A DNA stretch of 64,000 nucleotides from NCBI RefSeq assembly GCF_016862075.1, contig NZ_BOMG01000019.1:1-64000 (forward strand). Direction: 5' to 3'. A program made the translations under genes and the position numbers. Source of the stretch: Actinoplanes couchii (GTDB lineage Bacteria > Actinomycetota > Actinomycetes > Mycobacteriales > Micromonosporaceae). How positions within the stretch are numbered: the stretch's first letter is position 1; each line of letters begins with the position of its first letter. The notes under the pieces are model-generated. The model did not search any database. It had not been told where the DNA came from and saw nothing but the letters and a program-made list of their open reading frames with translations. Positions 59,031 to 64,000 of this stretch are shown here, in pieces.

Positions 59031-59110
59031 CGGGGACCTCCGGGTCGTGACCAGTGCCGAAGCCGAAGCCTAGCCACTGCGGCCGGGCCCTCCGCAGGCC
59101 AATTCCCGGA

Positions 59111-59674
59111 CTATGGTCTGCCGAACAGCAGATCCAGGTGCCCGTCCAGTGCCGCCCGGGCCTCCTGCGGGGTGTACTGCCCGCCGAGCAGGTACACGCC
59201 GAGACCCTCCATCAGAGCCAGAAGACCACGAGCCTGCTGCGGTACGGGGCACAGGCTCGCGAAGAACCCGGCCATCTGCCCGGTCTCCTCCCGCAGCACT
59301 GCCGAAGCCCCCGGCCGCACCGCCGTCCAGGCGAGGAACGCCAGCGCCACCCGCCCGTCCGCCCGCGACTCGTCGTCCAGCGGCAGCAGCGTGGTGATGA
59401 TGGTGCGCAGCAGCTCCCGGGGCTCCGGCGTGTCGCCGAGCCGCCCGACCGCCTCGGTGACCCGGACCTGGTTGCGCTCCCGGACGACGTCCATGGCGAA
59501 GGCCATCATCTCGGCCTTCGTCCTGAAATAGTGCTGCACCATGCCCGCCGACACGCCCGCCTCGGCCGCCACGTGCCGCAGGCTGACCGCTTCCAGACCG
59601 TGCTCGGCCGCGACCCGCATCAGCGCGTCGGCGATCAGGGTGCGCCGCTGCAGCCGGTCCACCTTCTTGGGCAT
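59111..59674 (-). CDS. TetR family transcriptional regulator
   Basis: A 187-residue regulator with an N-terminal HTH (RRTLIADALMRVAAEHGLEAVSLRHVAAEAGVSAGMVQHYFRTKAEMMAF) and a BetI/TetR_C_6-like C-terminal domain. It is divergent from the maleylpyruvate isomerase-like gene, with only about 20 bp between the starts, so promoters overlap and it probably regulates that gene. Ligand unknown. Confidence 0.9.
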   Translation of the reverse strand: MPKKVDRLQRRTLIADALMRVAAEHGLEAVSLRHVAAEAGVSAGMVQHYFRTKAEMMAFAMDVVRERNQVRVTEAVGRLGDTPEPRELLRTIITTLLPLDDESRADGRVALAFLAWTAVRPGASAVLREETGQMAGFFASLCPVPQQARGLLALMEGLGVYLLGGQYTPQEARAALDGHLDLLFGRP

Positions 59675-59692
59675 GGCCCGATGCTGTCACGC

Positions 59693-60271
59693 ATGATGGT
59701 CGGCATGGATGCCGGGGATGTGGAAGCCGCCGTCGAACAGATGCAGCGTGTCCTGGTGCCGGTGCAACACCACGATTGGTCGGTACGAGCGGGTGACCTC
59801 GACTGGACGTGCGCCGAGACGGCCGCGCACGTGGCCCACGACCTGACCGCCTACGCGACCCAGCTGGCGGGCCGGGTGCCCGACGCGTACCTGCCGCTGG
59901 ATCTGGGGGTCCGCCCGGGCACGGCGCCGGCCGTGATCCTGCGGGTGGCGGCCGCGTGCGGCGCGATGCTGTCGTCGGTGCTGCGCACGGCGGGCCCGGA
60001 GGCGCGGGCCTGGCACTGGGGCCCCACCGACCCGGCGGGCTTCGCCGCGATGGGTGTCAACGAGACCCTGGTGCACACCTGGGACGTGACCCGGGGCCTG
60101 ACGATCCCGTGGGCCCCGCCGCGGCGCCTGTCCGCGGCGGTCCTGTCCCGGCTGTTCCCGGACGCCCCGGCGGGTGACCCGTCCGAGGTACTTCTGTGGT
60201 GCACGGGCCGGATCGCGCTGCCGGCCCACCCGCGCCGTACATCGTGGAAGATGCGGGCCAGCGTCCTATAG
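59693..60271 (+). CDS. Maleylpyruvate isomerase/mycothiol-dependent family (DinB-like) protein
   Basis: About 192 residues, fewer if the ATG at 59705 is used. It has the DinB/MDMPI four-helix pattern: WTCAETAAHVAHDLTAYATQLAG near the N-terminus and MGVNETLVHTWDVTRGL, with His in the two usual metal positions. Members use mycothiol as cofactor or are metal-binding proteins of unknown function. The C-terminus overlaps the convergent DUF397 gene by 6 bp. A direct link to the TetR regulator is inferred from divergence. Confidence 0.75.
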   Translation: MMVGMDAGDVEAAVEQMQRVLVPVQHHDWSVRAGDLDWTCAETAAHVAHDLTAYATQLAGRVPDAYLPLDLGVRPGTAPAVILRVAAACGAMLSSVLRTAGPEARAWHWGPTDPAGFAAMGVNETLVHTWDVTRGLTIPWAPPRRLSAAVLSRLFPDAPAGDPSEVLLWCTGRIALPAHPRRTSWKMRASVL

Positions 60272-60499
60272 GTCGAACTCGCCGTCCTTGGCGCCGCTGA
60301 TGAAGGCCGCCCACTCGCGACGGTTGAAGGTCAGCACTGGTCCGCCCGGGTCCTTGGAGTCGCGGACCATGATCTGCTCGGGTTGCGGAGCGACCTCGAC
60401 ACACGCGCCACTGCTGCTGTGTGTGCTCTTGCGCCACTGTTCCACGGCCACCCACCGATCCATAGTCGTCGTCGTTACGACCGGATCGTACCCACGCAT
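60266..60499 (-). CDS. DUF397 domain protein
   Basis: A 77-residue protein (65 if the ATG at 60462 is the start) with the DUF397 signature WRKSTHSSSGACVEVA, VRDSKDPGGPVLTFNRREWAAFI. DUF397 proteins are almost always paired with an XRE/DUF5753 regulator in actinobacteria and are thought to act as its partner, as in BldB or Scr1-type systems. The partner is divergent at 60582, with about 80 bp between them. Confidence 0.9.
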   Translation of the reverse strand: MRGYDPVVTTTTMDRWVAVEQWRKSTHSSSGACVEVAPQPEQIMVRDSKDPGGPVLTFNRREWAAFISGAKDGEFDL

Positions 60500-60581
60500 T
60501 TGCCCGTTTTGTGGGTATTTTCAGGATCCTCATCTGCAATGTGCAGCGGACTAAGGTGGAGGGGCGTGTGAAGGGAGGCTC

Positions 60582-61451
60582 GTGACCGACCCGAACCCCG
60601 GCCCGGCGATCGCCCGGGCACTGCTCGCCAAAGACCTCCGGCTCCTGCGTGACGAGCGGCCGGCCGCCACGGTGGCCAGGTCCATGCACTGGTCACTGTC
60701 CAAACTGAACCGGATCGAGAACGGCAAGGTCACCATCCAGCCGGTCGAGGTCGAAGCCCTGGCCCGGCACTACGGGGTGGCCGCCGACGCCGAGCTGCGC
60801 CGACTGGTCCGCCTGTCGGTGGCGTCCCGGCAGCGGATGTGGTGGCGCGACGAGCACTTCGGCGAGGATTTCACCAACTTCATCGCCTTCGAGAACGACG
60901 CCTCCCATCTGTACGGCTACCAGGCCACCTACGTCCCGCCCCTGCTGCAGACCCCGGACTACGCCCTGGCCGTGACGTCGTCGGTGCTGCGCCGCCCGGC
61001 CCGCGACCGGCAGGTCCGCACCATCGTCGACGTCCGGCTGAAACGCCAGGCGACGCTGCGGCAGCGGCTCGCCGGCGAATTCGCGCCCCGGGTCAGCCAG
61101 GTCGTCGACGAGGCGGTGCTGCTGCGCCCGGTGGGCGGCCCCGACGTGATGGCCGGCCAGCTGGACCATCTTGCCGAGATGGCCGGCCGGGCGGGGGTCC
61201 GCCTGGTGGTGCTGCCGCTGCGCCTCGGCGTGCATCCCGGCCTGGGCGGCACGTTCGAGTTGCTCACCTTCGCCGAGGACGCCGACCTGGACGTGGTCTT
61301 CATCGAAACCCCGGCCAGCGACTTCCTGCTGACCGACACCGAGGACACCGCCACCTTCCGCGAGATCATCGACGACCTGCTGGCCACCGACCCGTCCGGC
61401 GAGAGCCTGCACCGATCCCTCACCGCCGCCAAGGCGGCCCTACGCCCATGA
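60582..61451 (+). CDS. XRE-family helix-turn-helix regulator (DUF5753, Scr1 type)
   Basis: A 289-residue protein: N-terminal HTH (LAKDLRLLRDERPAATVARSMHWSLSKLNRIENGKVTIQPVEVEALARHYGV) and a DUF5753 sensor domain (MWWRDEHFGEDFTNFIAFENDASHLYGYQATYVPPLLQTPDYALAV, then VLPLRLGVHPGLGGTFELLTFAEDADLDVVFIET). GTG at 60582 with AAGGGAGG upstream. It forms the usual divergent pair with the DUF397 gene. Such pairs influence development and secondary metabolism, and each has its own specificity. Confidence 0.9.
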   Translation: MTDPNPGPAIARALLAKDLRLLRDERPAATVARSMHWSLSKLNRIENGKVTIQPVEVEALARHYGVAADAELRRLVRLSVASRQRMWWRDEHFGEDFTNFIAFENDASHLYGYQATYVPPLLQTPDYALAVTSSVLRRPARDRQVRTIVDVRLKRQATLRQRLAGEFAPRVSQVVDEAVLLRPVGGPDVMAGQLDHLAEMAGRAGVRLVVLPLRLGVHPGLGGTFELLTFAEDADLDVVFIETPASDFLLTDTEDTATFREIIDDLLATDPSGESLHRSLTAAKAALRP

Positions 61452-61896
61452 CGACCGCCGCGGGGCGGCCTTCGACCGCCGCGGGTCGGCCTTCGACCGG
61501 TTCAGGCGGGCCGGACAGTGGCTCCCGGCAGTCGCCACGCGGGCCGGACGGAACGAGTGGGCCGGGTAGGTGCCGGGCGGTCCGCGGGGGCCGAGTGGGC
61601 CGGGTAGGTGTCGGGCGGGCTCGCGGATCAGGCAGGCCCGTCGGGCCGGACGATGGTCCGGGGCGGGCCGGGCGGTGGTCCCGGGCGGGTCGGGCGGCGG
61701 TCTCCCAGCAAGCCCAGCGCGGGTCGCGCGATCCGCGCGGTTCGGGCGGGTGATTCCGGTTTTCCGAGCGGATCGGGGTCCAGGCGCGGGTCGTGCAGGG
61801 TGGGCGGCGGGTTGCGGGCATGTCAGGCGCGGGTCGTGCGGGCGGGCGGTGGGTTGCGGGCATGTCAGATGTGGGTCGTGCAGGGTGGGCGGTGGG
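61452..61896. other. Intergenic repeat-rich stretch without a supported gene
   Basis: 445 bp of G-rich, low-complexity sequence with many GGGCGGG and GGGCCGGG elements (for example GTGGGCCGGGTAGGTG twice near 61557-61612). The open frames here have repetitive, unbalanced composition and no recognisable motif. It contains the 42-43 bp repeat at its right end. I see no clear promoter or terminator. Confidence 0.6.
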
Positions 61897-61897
61897 T
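61781..61897. repeat. Tandem repeat, unit 42-43 bp, about 2.7 copies
   Basis: Units at 61781-61823, 61824-61865 and a partial at 61866-61897 share the core GGGTCGTGCAGGGTGGGCGG followed by GGGTTGCGGGCATGT. The partial copy ends at the stop of the methyltransferase gene. Confidence 0.8.
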
Positions 61898-62565
61898 CAA
61901 GGGCGGGTCAGGGCGGTCGCGGTGACGCACTCGGTGACGCAGGGCAGGTCGTAGGAGCCGCGGCCGAGCAATGCCGGGTGGGTGGCCAGCAGCTGCCGAA
62001 CCTGGGCGAGCACGGCGGCCCGCTCGTCGGCCGGCAGCAGGACGATGTTGCCGCGGCCGGTGACCAGTTCGATCAGCTGGTCCGAACGCAGCGGATGGGA
62101 CCAGGCGAAGGTGGCCCGGTCGGCGGGCCCGAACGGCGGCCCGAGCCGAGGCTGCCGCCGGGCGTCCGGGCTGCCGACGATCTCGCCGAGGCGGGCGGCC
62201 CAGTCGACCCGGTCGTCGCGGGCGTTCCAGATCAGCGCCAGCCGCCCGCCGCCGCGCAGAACCCGGGCCACCTCGGCCGGCGCCCGCACCGGATCGGCCC
62301 AGTGCCAGCTCTCCCCGGCCACCACCACATCGGCACACCCGTCCGGCAGCGGAATAGCCCCAGCGTCCCCGACATGCGTGGCCACCCCCGGCACGGCCCG
62401 GCGCAACTCACCGAGCATCGCCACCGACGGATCCACCGCCACCACGTCCAGCCCACGCTCCCACAGCCGCCGGGTGAGCCGCCCGGTCCCGGCACCCACC
62501 TCGACAACCCGCCCCACGTCCCCGGGCAGCAGCCAGTCGAGGGCCTCCCCAGGCCAGCCATACAC
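61897..62565 (-). CDS. Class I SAM-dependent methyltransferase (UbiE/YcgJ-like)
   Basis: A 222-residue methyltransferase: motif I VVEVGAGTGRLTRRLWERGL, DVVAVDPSVAMLGELRRAVPG, then PLPDGCADVVVAGESWHWADPVRAPAEVARVLRGGGRLALIWNARD, the pattern of the SAM-dependent methyltransferase type 11 family common in mycobacteria and related genera. The substrate is unknown. It is flanked on both sides by minisatellites and has no operon partner. Confidence 0.83.
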   Translation of the reverse strand: MYGWPGEALDWLLPGDVGRVVEVGAGTGRLTRRLWERGLDVVAVDPSVAMLGELRRAVPGVATHVGDAGAIPLPDGCADVVVAGESWHWADPVRAPAEVARVLRGGGRLALIWNARDDRVDWAARLGEIVGSPDARRQPRLGPPFGPADRATFAWSHPLRSDQLIELVTGRGNIVLLPADERAAVLAQVRQLLATHPALLGRGSYDLPCVTECVTATALTRP

Positions 62566-62580
62566 TCACCGATCCTAGTC

Positions 62581-62803
62581 GTGCCCCCTTGATTCCAGGC
62601 CAGCCGTGCCCTTCGGTCCTGGGCCAGGCGTGCCGCTTTGGTCCCAGGCCAGCCGTGCCCTTCGGTCCTGGGCCAGCCGTGCCCCTCGGTCTCAGGCCAG
62701 CCGTGCCCTCTTGGTCCTAGACCGGTAGTGCCGCCTTGGTCCTAGGCCAGTCGGTGCCCCCTTGGTTCTAGGTCGGCCGCGCCCCTCGGTCCCAGGACGG
62801 CCC
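62581..62803. repeat. Tandem minisatellite, unit 24-26 bp, about nine copies
   Basis: Nine head-to-tail units, each beginning GTGCC and ending in a GGCCAGCC-like sequence (example GTGCCC, TTCGGTCCTGG, GCCAGCC). They are contiguous with no spacers, so not CRISPR. The array begins 16 bp from the methyltransferase start. Unit length is not a multiple of three and stop codons occur, so it is non-coding. Confidence 0.85.
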
Positions 62804-63396
62804 AAGCGCTGTAAGGCGGGACGAGGCCGCCGGCCTCGTGGCCGCCGTTGGATCACGTGGGAGCGACACGAAAACGTCCGCAGAACCGACGGCGATTCCA
62901 CCCTTCCCGCCGACGGCGAGACCTCCCACCCGTTCGACACATCGCGCCGCCCGTTCGACACATCGCGTGAGAGCAAAGCGAGGTTCCCGGTGGTGCCTGA
63001 TGGCATACAGCGGCAGACCCGGTACCCAACCTTCACCGACGCCGGCCGCCTCCCCGGTGGCGTCGGCCGGATGCGAGGCCCGGGCCGCCCGCCCGCAATC
63101 CCAACGCCGCCGACCCGCATCCCGGCCTCCGTCGGGCCACGTCGACCTCTGTCCGGTCGTCGCTGGGCGCTGCCGACCTTCGCTGGGCGCTGCCGACCTT
63201 CGCCGGGCGCTGCCGGGCGTCGGAGGGCGTCGCCGGGTGTCGGCTGGGCCGCCGCCGCAGCCCCGCGATCTCCCCGTGACGGCACTCGGGGGAGTGGGCC
63301 GTGACACGGGCTGTTTCAAGTGATCGCCGGCGGGGCAACCTACTTCTCGTAGGCAAGACCGCAGAACCGCTGCACAAGACCAAGGAGGGCGGGCGC
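62804..63396. other. Long intergenic region with short direct repeats, no supported gene
   Basis: About 590 bp. A 17-bp direct repeat CCGTTCGACACATCGCG occurs at 62930-62946 and 62951-62967. Near 63180-63240 the element GGGCGCTGCCGACCTTCGC recurs in shortened forms. Several overlapping frames are open on both strands, but none has a start with a good ribosome binding site or balanced composition. The last 90 bp must contain the csbD-like promoter; CTGTTTCAAG near 63308 could be a SigB-type -35 region, weakly. Confidence 0.55.
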
Positions 63397-63588
63397 ATGA
63401 GCATCACCGACAAGGTCAAGAACAAGGCCGAGGAACTGGCCGGCAAGGCCAAGCAGGGCGTCGGCCAGGCGACCGACAACGAGCGCCTCATCGCCGAGGG
63501 CAAGGCCCAGGAGACGGCGGCGCACGCGAAGCAGGCCGGTGAGCACGTCAAGGACGCCGGCCGGGACGTCCGCGACACCTTCAGCTAG
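63397..63588 (+). CDS. CsbD family stress protein
   Basis: A 63-residue, Lys/Glu/Ala-rich helical protein: DKVKNKAEELAGKAKQGVGQATDNERLIAEGKAQETAA matches the CsbD domain. In Bacillus csbD is under SigB control; in actinobacteria such genes are induced by osmotic or cell-wall stress, with unknown molecular role. AAGGAGGG lies ahead of the ATG. It ends at a strong bidirectional hairpin. Confidence 0.9.
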   Translation: MSITDKVKNKAEELAGKAKQGVGQATDNERLIAEGKAQETAAHAKQAGEHVKDAGRDVRDTFS

Positions 63589-63667
63589 CCAGCGGCTGCC
63601 GGGGAGTCTCAGCGACCGTGAGGGCGGTCGAGGGCATCAGGTTCATCCGGCGGCTCGTGGGCCGATA

Positions 63668-63710
63668 ATGACAGAGGGCGAGATCCGATTCGGGTCTCGC
63701 CCTCTGTCAT
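63668..63710. terminator. Bidirectional factor-independent-like terminator
   Basis: ATGACAGAGGGCGAGA (63668-63683) pairs perfectly with TCTCGCCCTCTGTCAT (63695-63710). The loop TCCGATTCGGG itself can pair (CCGA/TCGG), giving up to about 20 bp. It lies between the convergent csbD-like gene and the minus-strand gene that ends at 63716. Confidence 0.85.
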
Positions 63711-63715
63711 GTCCA

Positions 63716-64000
63716 TCAAGCCGCAGCCGTCGCCTCCTGCTGCTGCTGCTTGCGCCACCACGCCTGGCCGGATGCCGGGAGCGAGTCGATCGGGTCGTAG
63801 TAGGCGAACTGTTTGCCGAGCGCCTCGCTGTCCCCGGCCTCGATCGAGGTGCGGTAGTTCTTGGTCCAGTACGAGATGCCGTGCTCACGGTCGTAGTCGG
63901 CGACCATGTGGACCCAGCGCTTGCCGACGAAGGGCACGTCGCACACGATCCGCGGAGTGGCGTACCCGGGCAGATATCCCATCATGTCGTGCTGCAGCTG
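63716..64000 (-). CDS. Partial gene, C-terminal part of an unidentified protein
   Basis: The frame is open to the right edge of the window. The visible 94 or so residues read ...HDMMGYLPGYATPRIVCDVPFVGKRW and then YDREHGISYWTKNYRTSIEAGDSEALGKQFAYYDPIDSLP, ending in a Gln-rich tail QQQQ. The internal ATG at 63985 could be taken for a start, but coding-like sequence continues upstream. I recognise no family. The stop lies just after the strong hairpin shared with the csbD-like gene. Confidence 0.55.
   Translation of the reverse strand, partial: QLQHDMMGYLPGYATPRIVCDVPFVGKRWVHMVADYDREHGISYWTKNYRTSIEAGDSEALGKQFAYYDPIDSLPASGQAWWRKQQQQEATAAA

Noticed and set aside
61781..61897. Phage attachment site or transposon end repeats
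   Set aside because: The repeats are tandem and partial, with no integrase, transposase or target duplication in the window.
62581..62803. CRISPR array
   Set aside because: The 24-26 bp units are directly adjacent with no unique spacers, differ from one another, and no cas genes are present.
62762..63323. Open frames of 160-200 codons on both strands before the csbD-like gene
   Set aside because: They overlap one another in several frames, are rich in Arg, Pro and Gly from GC skew, cross repeats and lack ribosome binding sites and motifs.

Overview
The window is 64 kb of very GC-rich actinobacterial chromosome. The DUF397/XRE pair, several AraC, ROK and PadR regulators, an AfsR-like SARP, a TTA leucine codon in a regulator and an ESX-type small-protein locus fit a filamentous actinomycete, probably Micromonosporaceae (Actinoplanes-like). 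That placement is inference. I see no tRNA, rRNA, insertion sequence or CRISPR array.

Layout. (1) 0-4.2 kb: a frameshifted D-alanyl-D-alanine carboxypeptidase with a 27-bp minisatellite at its 5' end, a PadR regulator divergent from a MATE exporter, and a secreted HNH nuclease. (2) 4.5-13.3 kb: a minus-strand carbohydrate operon (ROK repressor, sugar-binding lipoprotein, alpha-L-fucosidase, two permeases, M81 peptidase, CutC, ROK kinase) with a strong palindromic operator. (3) 13.4-22.7 kb: housekeeping and signalling genes (aldo/keto reductase, WXG100/EspC-like proteins, a degenerate and an intact GGDEF protein, flap-type exonuclease).

(4) About 22.7-51.7 kb: an unusual biosynthetic gene cluster. 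A minus-strand operon runs from a CFA-type methyltransferase through a Baeyer-Villiger monooxygenase, SRPBCC cyclase, alpha/beta hydrolase, type II thioesterase and multicopper oxidase to its own S-adenosylmethionine synthetase. Divergent from it are an ACP, a KAS III and an SDR. A second plus-strand operon holds an alpha-oxoamine synthase, KAS II, MaoC dehydratase, a stand-alone adenylation enzyme and PCP, then TrpD-, TrpA-, ectoine-synthase-, acyl-CoA-dehydrogenase-, TrpF- and TrpC-like proteins with overlapping or very close ends. A 1,116-residue SARP sits between them. All three promoter regions carry the same direct heptamer repeat (TTGCGCC, 4-bp spacer, second heptamer) 8 bp before a plausible -10 element, the classical SARP-box geometry. 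Hemerythrin, a degenerate ABC ATPase, a 4'-phosphopantetheinyl transferase, three DUF1772 membrane proteins and an AraC regulator flank the core.

Reading of the cluster (inference). The adenylation enzyme, PCP and acyl-CoA dehydrogenase match the cassette that turns prolyl-PCP into pyrrole-2-carboxyl-PCP, while KAS III/II, SDR and MaoC build an acyl chain and the oxoamine synthase joins an acyl thioester to an amino acid. The TrpD-F-C-A set lacks TrpB and TrpE/G, and TrpD has lost anthranilate-binding residues. It may therefore annulate a pyrrole ring onto a substrate other than anthranilate, with TrpA releasing glyceraldehyde 3-phosphate. The ectoine-synthase-like cupin inside this block, without EctA or EctB, is a candidate cyclase. 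I do not recognise a known product.

(5) 51.8-64 kb: general genes (ribosome-hibernation-like protein, Gly-Asp repeat protein, methyltransferases, acyl-CoA dehydrogenase, Lrp and AraC regulators, phytanoyl-CoA dioxygenase-like protein, aminotransferase, TetR, XRE/DUF397, CsbD) with several minisatellites between them.
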